A stretch of DNA of 64,000 bases, taken from contig NZ_AP019822.1 in the NCBI RefSeq assembly GCF_007990505.1, positions 372,001 to 436,000 on the forward strand, written 5' to 3'. The position numbers and the translations under genes were made by a program. Below the pieces are notes generated by a model. That model was not told the origin of the DNA, did no database searches, and worked only from the letters and a program-made list of their open reading frames with translations. Positions 1-7,190 of this stretch are shown in pieces (position 1 is the stretch's first letter; each line of letters starts with the position of its first letter). Origin of the DNA: Pseudoleptotrichia goodfellowii (GTDB lineage Bacteria > Fusobacteriota > Fusobacteriia > Fusobacteriales > Leptotrichiaceae).

Positions 1-5
1 AATAT

Positions 6-371
6 TTGAAAATATCATTTGTTTTAAGGCTTGGAAAAGTTGATTTTAATTTTATAGTTAATGCTATATCAATATTTTTTGGGATAGAGAAAAGTAAAAT
101 TAAAATCTTTGACAAAAATTCAAACAAAGAAATGAAATCAAGGCACATTAAATTAAGGATTTTAGAAAAAACAGATATACAAGAAGTTATAAGTTTTTTA
201 AAACATATAAAAGCAGCTGGAATAATAATAGATTGCTGGGAAATGTTAGATGGAAATTTTTTAATTGATTGTAAGGGTAATAAAAAAGAATATAAAGTAG
301 GAAATAATACAGATTATGAATATGATAGACATGAATATAATCTTGATGAGATGCAAGAAATAAATGATTAA
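6..371 (+). CDS. Phage late-operon protein of unknown function, possibly truncated at the window edge
   Basis: A 121-residue protein starting at a TTG (position 6), with no stop between that codon and the window edge, so the true start may lie outside. It is rich in Lys, Ile and Asn, has no signal peptide or membrane segment and ends in an acidic tail (DEMQEIND). I do not recognise the family. It stops 11 nt before a tail-fibre gene, in the same direction, with the fibre gene's ribosome site (AAGGAGG) in the gap. That position in a phage late operon suggests a baseplate or tail-end protein, but this is inferred only from context. Confidence 0.5.
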   Translation: MKISFVLRLGKVDFNFIVNAISIFFGIEKSKIKIFDKNSNKEMKSRHIKLRILEKTDIQEVISFLKHIKAAGIIIDCWEMLDGNFLIDCKGNKKEYKVGNNTDYEYDRHEYNLDEMQEIND

Positions 372-382
372 GGAGGTTAAAA

Positions 383-1687
383 ATGCCGAGCATTAAGAAA
401 TTTAAAAGAGGAGTATACGAACACAATAATTTATTTAAAATAAAAGAACCGATTGCAAATGTTGGGGATAGCGAAGTTAGAGAAATAACTCCGTTTAGAG
501 GGGTTATACAAACTCAGGGAGATATTATTAGTTCCGACGATTTGAATGAAATACAAAAAAATTCAGTTTACTTTGTTGATACTGAATATTCTGAGAATTA
601 TGGAACGGGAGTTGATGCTTATGTAATTAGTAATTTTACAAATGAGCAGAATGTTTTTTCAGGATTGAAGTTAAAATTTATAATTCCGAAAACTAATGTA
701 TTTGATAATCCTATTTTGATTATAGATAATAATAGATATGCCTTGAAATTGTCTGGAAGCCAAGAAATAAAAGCACAAGCATTGAAAAAGGATAGCGTTA
801 TAAATGTAGTGTATAACGGTGATGTTTTTTTTACAGAATTAGTCACAACAGCAAGTGAAGAGACATCAGGAATTGCTAAAATCTACAAAAAATCAGATAC
901 AGAAAACGACGCAAAGAAAATCAAGAAATATGCTCGTGAAAATATCGGCAACAATAAAGAAGTCAAAGAAGGACTAAACGGAAAAGATTATGAACGAGAA
1001 TATCAAAATGCAAAGACATATTGGGAAAATTTAATTGAAAAAGCGGACCATACAAAATTTGTAACAATGAAAGATTTGTCAATCATTTTAAAAGAAATCC
1101 TGCAACCTGCGAATGGGAATGAATACGGGATAGTTAGCTACGATACAATAAGAAGCGTATCGCCAAAGCCTGATTTGTCGCCTTACGTTCCATTTGCAAA
1201 AGGTTATAGAGATAAGGGAAACGTTACAGAATTTGTAAGAGCTAATGCATCAGATGTATGGACACCTCGCCATTTACACATGTATCTTGAAAATGGCGAT
1301 TATATGGGGGCGTTCCACTTAAATGGCGGACGTGCTTATTACAGAGTGCCGAACAGAAATAGCGGAAATTGGTGTGAGATTATGGACCAATTCGACATGA
1401 TAGCAAGAGACCAGCGAATGGATAGGATTGATGCGGATAAATCGAATTTGTGGGGAAGGGCAAATGATGCTTGGAATAAAGCACACGACGCTCAAGTAAA
1501 CAGAATTTATGAAATTAGAATGGTAGGTTATGTAGAAGATGAAATTAATGGAAAGGGAGAAAGAAATGGTTATGTTTTAACAAAGGTTTCGAGAAATTAT
1601 GGAGAAAGTCAGGATCATATTAAAATAGGGAGCAGAGCTTTACAGTTTCATAGAAATGGTCAATGGCTTAATGCTTATTTTGCATAA
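383..1687 (+). CDS. Phage tail fibre protein
   Basis: A 434-residue protein with the build of a tail fibre. Residues 1-150 are a beta-rich, probably particle-proximal part. Residues about 155-235 are charged and probably helical (DAKKIKKYAREN, YWENLIEKADHTKF). The C-terminal 130 residues hold the low-complexity Asn/Gly/Tyr-rich tip (GGRAYYRVPNRNSGNW) and a linker of the type seen before fibre tips (WGRANDAWNKAHDAQ). The protein ends in aromatic-rich sequence (NGQWLNAYFA). The start follows a strong AAGGAGG. It would bind the host surface. Fibres diverge quickly, so the call rests on composition, length and its place before the lysis genes. Codon use is slightly less AT-biased in residues 170-380 than at either end, which may reflect module exchange. 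Confidence 0.7.
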   Translation: MPSIKKFKRGVYEHNNLFKIKEPIANVGDSEVREITPFRGVIQTQGDIISSDDLNEIQKNSVYFVDTEYSENYGTGVDAYVISNFTNEQNVFSGLKLKFIIPKTNVFDNPILIIDNNRYALKLSGSQEIKAQALKKDSVINVVYNGDVFFTELVTTASEETSGIAKIYKKSDTENDAKKIKKYARENIGNNKEVKEGLNGKDYEREYQNAKTYWENLIEKADHTKFVTMKDLSIILKEILQPANGNEYGIVSYDTIRSVSPKPDLSPYVPFAKGYRDKGNVTEFVRANASDVWTPRHLHMYLENGDYMGAFHLNGGRAYYRVPNRNSGNWCEIMDQFDMIARDQRMDRIDADKSNLWGRANDAWNKAHDAQVNRIYEIRMVGYVEDEINGKGERNGYVLTKVSRNYGESQDHIKIGSRALQFHRNGQWLNAYFA

Positions 1688-1699
1688 CAGGAGGAAAAA

Positions 1700-2416
1700 A
1701 TGAAAAAATTTGTAGTTGATAGAGTAGAAGTAATGGAAACAGAGGAAGGAATGAAGTATTGGGGGATTTTTGATAAAGATAATAAGAATTGGTATGAAGA
1801 GCAGAAAAATTTTAAAGAAAATACATTAAAAATTATGTATAACAAAGATAGTTTTTTAATTTTAGGAAGAGAAAAAGACGTTTCAAAAATAGCTCCTACT
1901 ATGGTTGGAGATATTATTGAAGAAATTGAATACAGTGAAGAAATAAAAGTAAATCCGAATTTGTATTTTATTAACGGAGAAATGATAGAATTAAAGGAAT
2001 GTGAAATAATAAAGAACGGGAAAGTCGTATATGATAGAGATTTTAAAATAAAGAAGATAAAAGAGAAGTTGAAAGAACTTAAGGAAGAAAAAATAAAACT
2101 TGGTGTAAAGATAAAAGACGGTGTCTATCAACCTATTCGTGATACTGATAGAGTACTTTTGATGATGATTAAAGACACCATAGCTAAAGAAAAAGAATGG
2201 AAATATTATGACGAAGAACATAATCCCGTTCTCAGTAAAATAACAAAAGAGATAATAGGAGAAATATTTGTTAAGGGTGAAAAAGTATTAAACGGAGTGA
2301 TAATCGGAGAAGCGAAAGCAGAGGAAGCTTTGGAAGATTTAATAGACGAAGAGTTGAAAAATTTAGATATTAAAATTTATTTTGAAAAGTATTACAGAGA
2401 AAATGGAGGTATCTAA
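1700..2416 (+). CDS. Phage tail-fibre-associated protein (DUF4376-like C-terminus, tentative)
   Basis: A 238-residue soluble, highly charged protein starting 12 nt after the fibre stop, behind an AGGAGG site. Residues 1-110 carry short beta-type segments. Residues about 115-150 form a Lys/Glu-rich helix (KIKEKLKELKEEKIKL) followed by a segment like those in phage DUF4376 proteins (KIKDGVYQPIRDTDRVLL). Such proteins usually sit directly after tail fibres and may act as fibre assembly factors or secondary fibre parts. The family match is from memory and weak; the position is clear. The stop codon lies inside a hairpin that also covers the stop of the convergent acyltransferase gene. Confidence 0.5.
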   Translation: MKKFVVDRVEVMETEEGMKYWGIFDKDNKNWYEEQKNFKENTLKIMYNKDSFLILGREKDVSKIAPTMVGDIIEEIEYSEEIKVNPNLYFINGEMIELKECEIIKNGKVVYDRDFKIKKIKEKLKELKEEKIKLGVKIKDGVYQPIRDTDRVLLMMIKDTIAKEKEWKYYDEEHNPVLSKITKEIIGEIFVKGEKVLNGVIIGEAKAEEALEDLIDEELKNLDIKIYFEKYYRENGGI

Positions 2417-2438
2417 AATCCATTAGGACTTTAGATAC
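2409..2438. terminator. Hairpin shared by two convergent gene ends
   Basis: A perfect 9-bp inverted repeat (GTATCTAAA / TTTAGATAC) with a 12-nt loop. It overlaps the stop codon of the upstream plus-strand gene and lies over the stop of the minus-strand acyltransferase, whose coding ends are only 6 nt apart. No clean T-run follows on either strand, so it could be a weak bidirectional terminator or an RNA-stabilising end. Confidence 0.5.
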
Positions 2439-3424
2439 TTGCTACATAAAAATTTATAATATTTATTTTCAATAAAGTATTTTGTGCCATTTGAAGCAAC
2501 GAAAACTATTATAAAAAATATTAGAAAATGGAAATTATTATCAATACTATGTATATATTTCCTATAAATGTGATAAATAGGAACATGAAGAATATATATT
2601 GAAAAACTTAAACTTCCTAAATATATAAAAAAGTCATTACCTAAAATTTTGCTAAAAAATCCTGTATCTAAAAATAAAAACATAATCAAAGGTACAAAAG
2701 ATAATGAAATTAATATAGACGTATAAGGAATAAATTTATTATATTGAATAAATAGAGTTAAAAATAAAAAATATAAGAGGAGTAAAAAAGAATAATATTT
2801 TTTACCATTTATATTTTTTAAATAATAAAACAACAGCATCCCAGCAACAAAGGAAGAAAGATGCATTAAAGGAAAATAATTAATAAGATGATAAATATAT
2901 GAATTATCACTGTATTTATTAAATGTTAGATACACGTAGTAAGTGTAAATAACTGTAAATATTGTGAAACATTTAAAATATTTAGAATGTACTTTCATAA
3001 ATTTTAATAAATATGGGAATATTATTATTAGAAAAGCCAAGACAGAAAGATACCAAGAGGCATAATTATAATTTTGGTCTGTAGCTTTTCCGAATATTAA
3101 ACTTTGTATCATTAAAAGGCTGTATATTAATTTTTCTTTATATTTTAGGGAATAAACAAAAAGAAGTAATAAAGAAAAAAAGTATAAGGGATAAAATTTA
3201 AAAAGTCTCGTTAAATAAAATTTTTTTATATCAATGTTTTTATTCAAATGAGAATAAGAAAGCATAAATCCTGATAAAACGAAAAAGAAATATACCCAAA
3301 TTGTTCCATTTTGGAAAAGCAAAGGAACTTGGGGATAAAAACTTGTGTCTTTAGCTGTATGAAAAATCAAAACGCTGAATGCACCAATAAATCTAAAAAT
3401 TTCAAATTGATTATATTTTTTCAT
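2423..3424 (-). CDS. Acyltransferase family 3 membrane protein (OafA/WecH-like), probable prophage cargo
   Basis: A 333-residue integral membrane protein with about ten hydrophobic segments. The N-terminus has the family signature: an FxxRFxGAFxVLIFHT segment carrying the catalytic-type histidine, followed by WVYFFFVLSGFMLSYS. Family members transfer acetyl or other acyl groups to sugars of LPS, O-antigen, capsule or peptidoglycan at the inner membrane. It starts at ATG behind AAAGGAG. It is on the minus strand between the phage fibre genes and the lysis genes, which otherwise all run plus. That layout fits a lysogenic-conversion gene that alters the host surface and so excludes competing phages. 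The acyl donor and substrate cannot be read from the sequence. Confidence 0.85.
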   Translation of the reverse strand: MKKYNQFEIFRFIGAFSVLIFHTAKDTSFYPQVPLLFQNGTIWVYFFFVLSGFMLSYSHLNKNIDIKKFYLTRLFKFYPLYFFSLLLLFVYSLKYKEKLIYSLLMIQSLIFGKATDQNYNYASWYLSVLAFLIIIFPYLLKFMKVHSKYFKCFTIFTVIYTYYVYLTFNKYSDNSYIYHLINYFPLMHLSSFVAGMLLFYYLKNINGKKYYSFLLLLYFLFLTLFIQYNKFIPYTSILISLSFVPLIMFLFLDTGFFSKILGNDFFIYLGSLSFSIYILHVPIYHIYRKYIHSIDNNFHFLIFFIIVFVASNGTKYFIENKYYKFLCSKYLKS

Positions 3425-3455
3425 AGTAAAACTCCTTTAAAATTTAATTTATATT

Positions 3456-3461
3456 ATTATA
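3456..3461 (-). promoter_or_regulatory. Likely -10 box of the acyltransferase gene
   Basis: On the minus strand a TATAAT lies about 30 nt upstream of the acyltransferase start codon, in the short divergent spacer. No clear -35 is seen. An own promoter is expected for a gene transcribed against the phage late operon. Confidence 0.4.
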
Positions 3462-3487
3462 ACATAAAAAAATGAAAGGTGGTAGAA

Positions 3488-3973
3488 ATGTTAAAAAAAG
3501 ATACTTTATACATATGTTTTCACAAGCCAAAGAGCTTAGTCGGATTTTTAATTTCTGCGTGGACATTAGGAAACTACTCTCATTGTGAATTTGTTTATAA
3601 CAACGAAGTTTATTTAGCAAATCCTGGTGGAGTACGGAAAGAGCCGTATATTCCAAAGAAAAATTTCGATATTTACGAGGCTTCGGCTTTAGTAAATATA
3701 GATAAAATAATGGAGTTTTTCGAGATGACAAAAGGATCGGGATATGACTATAAAGGAATAATTGAAAGCCAACTGTTTTTCGCGGGAAACGGGCATAACT
3801 TAGACGAGTTTTTTTGTTCTGAATGGTGCTTGAACGCGATAGATTATGCTTTAAACTACAGATTGCAATACGGTAAAAGGGCTATGACAAAAAAAGGATA
3901 TAACAAGTTCAATCCTGAACGGTTGTATAAATATTTGAAGAAAATAAATTTAATAAACGGAAAGGAGGCGTAA
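3488..3973 (+). CDS. Permuted papain-like (NlpC/P60-type) cysteine hydrolase of phage
   Basis: A 161-residue protein. The ATG at 3488 is preferred to the upstream in-frame GTG at 3479 because GAAAGGTGG lies just before it. The pattern YSHCEFVYNNEVYLA (residues about 32-46) followed much later by FFCSEWCLNAI (about 115-125) is that of circularly permuted papain-fold enzymes. In those the His comes first and the nucleophilic Cys second. Such proteins are amidases or peptidases, often in phages next to lysins. It is followed after 3 nt by the endolysin gene, so a role in peptidoglycan or lipid cleavage at lysis is plausible. No signal peptide is visible. Confidence 0.65.
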   Translation: MLKKDTLYICFHKPKSLVGFLISAWTLGNYSHCEFVYNNEVYLANPGGVRKEPYIPKKNFDIYEASALVNIDKIMEFFEMTKGSGYDYKGIIESQLFFAGNGHNLDEFFCSEWCLNAIDYALNYRLQYGKRAMTKKGYNKFNPERLYKYLKKINLINGKEA

Positions 3974-3976
3974 AAA

Positions 3977-4501
3977 ATGAGCAGTAGATTTGAAAAACTA
4001 TTCGATTATATTTTAAAAGTGGAGGGGGATTATAGCGATGATAAGCACGACAAAGGCGGAAAGACGAGATACGGTATTATAGAAAGTGAAGCAAGGCGGC
4101 ACGGATATAAAGGAAAAATGAGCGAATTGCCTTTGAGTATGGCAAAAGATATTTACAAAAAAGACTACTACGACAAAAATCGTCTTGAAGAATTAAAAGA
4201 CGATAGAGTAGCGTTGTCAATATTAGATTGGGCTGTAAATAGCGGGATGACAGGGATAAAAAAAGCACAGTCGACAGCTAACGACTTAGGAGCATTTTTG
4301 AATATTGACGGAGTAGTTGGGAGTAAAACTATAGAAGCGATTAATAAAATAACTCCCGAAAAATTTTTGGTTTTATATCATACAAAACAAAGAAGATTTT
4401 ATGAAAGCTTAGCAGAGAGAAAGCCGACACAGCGGGTGTTTTTGAAAGGTTGGCTAAACAGAGTTGCAAGAAAGGAAAAATACATTAAAGAAAATCTATA
4501 G
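3977..4501 (+). CDS. Phage endolysin, GH108 N-acetylmuramidase with peptidoglycan-binding domain
   Basis: A 174-residue protein matching the usual length of GH108 lysins. Residues 12-34 carry the family signature (VEGDYSDDKHDKGGKTRYGI) with the catalytic Glu in VEG. The middle has WAVNSGMTGIKKAQ, typical of this fold, and residues about 110-170 correspond to the PG_binding_3 type C-terminal domain (NIDGVVGSKTIEAIN). It cleaves the glycan strand of murein during lysis. Start ATG lies behind AAAGGAGG and only 3 nt after the papain-like gene, so the two are translationally linked. No secretion signal is seen, so release would depend on a holin, consistent with the membrane-protein genes downstream. 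Confidence 0.9.
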   Translation: MSSRFEKLFDYILKVEGDYSDDKHDKGGKTRYGIIESEARRHGYKGKMSELPLSMAKDIYKKDYYDKNRLEELKDDRVALSILDWAVNSGMTGIKKAQSTANDLGAFLNIDGVVGSKTIEAINKITPEKFLVLYHTKQRRFYESLAERKPTQRVFLKGWLNRVARKEKYIKENL

Positions 4502-4649
4502 GCTCAAAAAATCGCAAAATTGAGTTTAAAAAATAAATAAGGCTCAAAAATCATAAAAAATGAGTCTAAAAATTCGCGAGAATATTCGAGTGATTTCTCG
4601 CGAATAATCAAACAAATAACAAAAAAATAAAATTTTAGGAGGTATGACT
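4502..4649 (+). other. Gene-free lysis-cassette spacer with three stacked inverted repeats
   Basis: Two similar short hairpins (GGCTCAA...TTGAGTT and GGCTCA...TGAGTC) in tandem are followed by a perfect 11-bp inverted repeat with a 12-nt loop at 4572-4605 (ATTCGCGAGAA / TTCTCGCGAAT). No poly-T follows the last stem. The AGGAGG of the next gene comes 33 nt later. Possible roles are a processing or attenuation element between endolysin and holin genes, or a protein-binding site. Confidence 0.55.
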
Positions 4650-4967
4650 ATGGATATAGCATTAAAAATAATATTATTAGGAAAAATTAAAGAATTTGCA
4701 AGAAAGAGAGTTCTTGAGCAGGAAATATTGAAAGGAGCAAAAAAAGGACTTGAGAAATTAGAAGCAGCACTTGACAATTTCTGGAACGATTCAATAGAGT
4801 TTGTTAAAAATGCTCAAAAAGTTGATAATAAATATATTCCAAATGCAATTGAATTTGCGACAGAAGAATTGGTACTCGGAACTATAGAAATCTTAAAAAA
4901 AGAAATTAATTTAAGAGAATTAATTGAAGAGGTATTGAGAGAGGAAAAAATAGCAATCGGAATATAG
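4650..4967 (+). CDS. Small helical phage protein of unknown function in the lysis cassette
   Basis: A 105-residue, mostly helical, soluble protein. The ATG at 4650 has AGGAGG at proper spacing, while the ATG at 4644 is almost on top of it. The N-terminus (MDIALKIILLGKIKEFARKRVLEQEILKGAKKGLEKLEAALDNFW) is amphipathic rather than membrane-spanning. The rest is acidic helices. I do not recognise it. It lies between endolysin and a holin-like gene, 13 nt before the latter, so it may belong to lysis or its timing. Confidence 0.55.
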   Translation: MDIALKIILLGKIKEFARKRVLEQEILKGAKKGLEKLEAALDNFWNDSIEFVKNAQKVDNKYIPNAIEFATEELVLGTIEILKKEINLRELIEEVLREEKIAIGI

Positions 4968-4980
4968 GAGGAGTTTTACA

Positions 4981-5349
4981 GTGTTAAATGATTTGCAGGA
5001 GATAATAAACAATCACGGATTTTTCATAATACTATTCTTTAGCGGTGTGCTTTTCGGAGTAGTATCACAAAGAATAGTTGACAATAAACCTGTAAAACCC
5101 GTTTTTAAGAGAGTGGCAATAGCGGGAATGACAATGTCTATTGCTCTTTCGTTCAATAAGATTATGGGGCATTTCGGAGCTGATTTTTTATATCCGTCAA
5201 GCCCTGTAATTGGCTTTTTTGGAGAGGCTATAGTAGAAACTATAAATCAAAAAAGATACGGAATAAGCACGGGATTTTTGGAATTATTATTGGAGAAATT
5301 CGGATTCGTGAAGAAAGGCGGCAGAAAGAATGGAAAAGAAATATCATAA
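4981..5349 (+). CDS. Holin-like phage membrane protein
   Basis: A 122-residue protein starting at GTG behind AGGAGG. It has a hydrophobic segment at residues about 14-30 (FFIILFFSGVLFGVVS), a second weaker one at about 45-60 (VAIAGMTMSIALSF) and a third possible one at about 70-90, then a basic C-terminus (KKGGRKNGKE). Small proteins with two or three membrane segments next to an endolysin are usually holins, which open the inner membrane. Sequence similarity to a named holin family was not recognised. It overlaps the next gene by 20 nt. Confidence 0.6.
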   Translation: MLNDLQEIINNHGFFIILFFSGVLFGVVSQRIVDNKPVKPVFKRVAIAGMTMSIALSFNKIMGHFGADFLYPSSPVIGFFGEAIVETINQKRYGISTGFLELLLEKFGFVKKGGRKNGKEIS

Positions 5350-5665
5350 AAGCCGTAAATTTCTTATTATAGTATTAGCATTAGTATTTTTGAACTCTGT
5401 TGTGACTCTTAAATTAAGAGCATATCAGCGGAATCAAAATTTGACGGCTATAAAAATGGAACTTAAAAACAGATACACGGAAAAAATATTTATAGATATA
5501 GAAAATAAGTCAAGAAAAGAAGATATGTGGCTTTTAATCGGAATTAATATGTTATCTTTGGGAGTTATTGTCGGATTTGATAGATTCGGTGTTTTTGAAG
5601 AGACAGATGATACTGTAAAAGCTAATAAAAAGAAAGTGGTAGACGGGATTAAAATGTTGCTGTAG
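5330..5665 (+). CDS. Two-segment membrane protein ending the phage lysis cassette
   Basis: A 111-residue protein with a basic N-terminus, a membrane segment at residues about 11-27 (FLIIVLALVFLNSVVTL), a charged 40-residue stretch, and a second membrane segment at about 66-82 (MWLLIGINMLSLGVIVGF). It overlaps the holin-like gene by 20 nt, and a terminator begins inside its stop codon. It could be a second holin or an antiholin. A spanin is possible in a diderm host, but an inner-membrane spanin normally has one segment and a long periplasmic coil. Function is not established. Confidence 0.55.
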   Translation: MEKKYHKSRKFLIIVLALVFLNSVVTLKLRAYQRNQNLTAIKMELKNRYTEKIFIDIENKSRKEDMWLLIGINMLSLGVIVGFDRFGVFEETDDTVKANKKKVVDGIKMLL

Positions 5666-5692
5666 GATAGCCTAAAAAGGCTATCCTTTTTA
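5664..5692 (+). terminator. Rho-independent terminator closing the phage late operon
   Basis: A perfect 9-bp stem (AGGATAGCC / GGCTATCCT) with a 6-nt loop, then TTTTT. It starts within the stop codon of the last lysis gene and ends just inside the end of the convergent gene. Confidence 0.9.
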
Positions 5693-6097
5693 TATAATTT
5701 TATTCTGAAATTCAAATAATTTGAGAATTTGAGGGAGTGTGAGAATTACTCCGAAATATTCTTCGTCTGCTTTTTCAAAGTCAATTATTTCATAGAACTT
5801 CACATGCTTTCGGCTTCTTGCTTTATATTTTATTTTGTATTTCTTCTTAGTCCCATACAGCATAATACTTTCATTAATTAAATTAATCATATCACTGCAC
5901 TCGATGAATTGAACATCTTGAGTAACCATTTCAATTAATTTAAGCCATTCTTTGATATGTTCAAATTCGGATCCGCCTATTATTTTTTCTATAATTTCAG
6001 GATCAATTTTTACTTCCTTTGATATTTCGTTTATATCAAAGTCTTTAAATTTATAATATAAATCTCTTTCTATTTGTTCTCCAGTTTTTAATAACAT
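5690..6097 (-). CDS. Prophage accessory protein with a possible N-terminal helix-turn-helix
   Basis: A 135-residue protein. The inner ATG (6097) is chosen because AGGAGG precedes it; the upstream ATG at 6127 lacks one. Residues about 20-40 (FDINEISKEVKIDPEIIEKIIGG) have the spacing of a small helix-turn-helix, as in phage Cro/CI-like or antitoxin proteins. The remainder (CSDMINLINESIMLYG, KYKIKYKARSRKHVKFYEIIDF) is unrecognised. It runs opposite to the late operon, from a spacer that also holds the promoter of the divergent gene at 6209. This suits a gene expressed in the lysogen. Not identified further. Confidence 0.5.
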   Translation of the reverse strand: MLLKTGEQIERDLYYKFKDFDINEISKEVKIDPEIIEKIIGGSEFEHIKEWLKLIEMVTQDVQFIECSDMINLINESIMLYGTKKKYKIKYKARSRKHVKFYEIIDFEKADEEYFGVILTLPQILKLFEFQNKII

Positions 6098-6149
6098 AAA
6101 ATACCTCCTGTCGATATTATACCTCATTTCTCAAAATTTCACAAAAATG

Positions 6150-6177
6150 TTGACAAAATTAAAAAATAAGATATAAT
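6150..6177 (+). promoter_or_regulatory. Sigma-70-type promoter
   Basis: TTGACA and TATAAT separated by 16 nt, about 30 nt upstream of the start at 6209. It drives the divergent accessory gene independently of the phage late promoter. Confidence 0.75.
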
Positions 6178-6208
6178 TATGTAAAATATTAAAGGAGATG
6201 GTTTTTTT

Positions 6209-6790
6209 ATGGAGATAGGAAAAATAATCAAAGATGAATTAATCGGTATAAGAAAAAAGCCTGAAGAATTATATTGCAAAATTAAAATGATTGTCGAAGA
6301 ATATTATCCTTATAGTATAGAGATACAACCTACTTTTAATAAGTGTGAAAAAGATGAGATTCGCAACATAAAAAGCCGCAGAGAAGATATAACAATAAAA
6401 GATACAGGCGTAACGATAGCGTATTTATTTATAAAAGAAGAAAAAGATTTTTTTGAAATATTAAATATAGATTCATTATTATATTTAAAAGAGGAGTTCG
6501 AAATAAAATATGAAAGACCTTTATTAACTGTCTATGAAAGTGATTCTGTTGTTATAGAGACAAATAAAATAGAAGATATTGTTGATTATTGTAAGAAAAA
6601 ATCAAACCCTGAAAATAAAATAGGATTTATATTAATATATTATAAAAATTATAAAATATTGTATGATGTAAATTCAAATAAATATAGTTGCATAGAATTA
6701 AACTTATTTGACAAAAACTTTTCAGAAATAGCAGATAAAATAGATGATTTAGAAAAAGAAGTTGTTTATGATAAGCCAATTGATATGTAA
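6209..6790 (+). CDS. Prophage accessory protein of unknown function
   Basis: A 193-residue soluble acidic protein, start ATG after AAAGGAGATGG. It alternates Ile/Tyr-rich beta-type stretches (TGVTIAYLFIKEEKDFFEIL, RPLLTVYESDSVVIET, IGFILIYYKNYKILYDV) with charged linkers. No catalytic motif, signal peptide or membrane segment is seen. It has its own strong promoter and terminator, so it is an independent unit within the phage-derived accessory region. The function is unknown; surface exclusion or anti-phage activity is possible from location only. Confidence 0.55.
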   Translation: MEIGKIIKDELIGIRKKPEELYCKIKMIVEEYYPYSIEIQPTFNKCEKDEIRNIKSRREDITIKDTGVTIAYLFIKEEKDFFEILNIDSLLYLKEEFEIKYERPLLTVYESDSVVIETNKIEDIVDYCKKKSNPENKIGFILIYYKNYKILYDVNSNKYSCIELNLFDKNFSEIADKIDDLEKEVVYDKPIDM

Positions 6791-6804
6791 AATAAGTTAA
6801 TTAT

Positions 6805-6834
6805 AAAGAGCTCTTAAGGCTCTTTTCTTTTTTT
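6805..6834 (+). terminator. Rho-independent terminator
   Basis: Stem AAAGAGC / GCTCTTT with a 7-nt loop followed by a T-rich run, 15 nt after the stop of the gene ending at 6790. Confidence 0.75.
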
Positions 6835-6844
6835 AAATCTGAGG

Positions 6845-6850
6845 TATAAT
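6845..6850 (+). promoter_or_regulatory. -10 box of the small gene at 6874
   Basis: TATAAT 24 nt before the start codon, with a GGGAGG ribosome site between. No convincing -35 in the terminator region just upstream. Confidence 0.4.
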
Positions 6851-6873
6851 ATATTAAAAGGGAGGGATGTATT

Positions 6874-7140
6874 ATGGCAAAATTTTTTATTCATTTTAGA
6901 GATAATGTCTACAGACTCAACAGAGGTGTAGACAGAGCGTATTTTTATATTCATCTACAGGAATTAGATATTTTAAATGGAGATGAAACGTATGAAGTAA
7001 GGAGAATTTTAAATGGATACAGATATAAAAGGTTGTTTGAGATTGAGAAGTTGAAAGACTTAATCTCTGAGGCAACGGAAGATGAATACAATATATTTTG
7101 GGAAAATAGAAAAACAGAAGCAAAAAAGGGTCGTAATTGA
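6874..7140 (+). CDS. Small hypothetical protein in the prophage border
   Basis: An 88-residue soluble protein, start ATG behind GGGAGG. The sequence (FIHFRDNVYRLNRGVDRAYF) is basic at the ends and rich in Arg, Tyr and Glu. No family recognised. It stands alone with its own -10 box. Directly after the stop comes a T-rich stretch (CTCTTTTTG) preceded by an A-rich, GGGTC-containing region, which may act as a weak terminator. Confidence 0.5.
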   Translation: MAKFFIHFRDNVYRLNRGVDRAYFYIHLQELDILNGDETYEVRRILNGYRYKRLFEIEKLKDLISEATEDEYNIFWENRKTEAKKGRN

Positions 7141-7157
7141 CTCTTTTTGTTTAAATG

Positions 7158-7186
7158 TTGACAAAGGTTATAAATTATTATAAAAT
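7158..7186 (+). promoter_or_regulatory. Promoter of the gene-free segment
   Basis: TTGACA followed by TATAAA (15 nt) or TAAAAT (17 nt). No open reading frame follows on this strand; a structured segment does. Confidence 0.55.
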
Positions 7187-7190
7187 CTCT

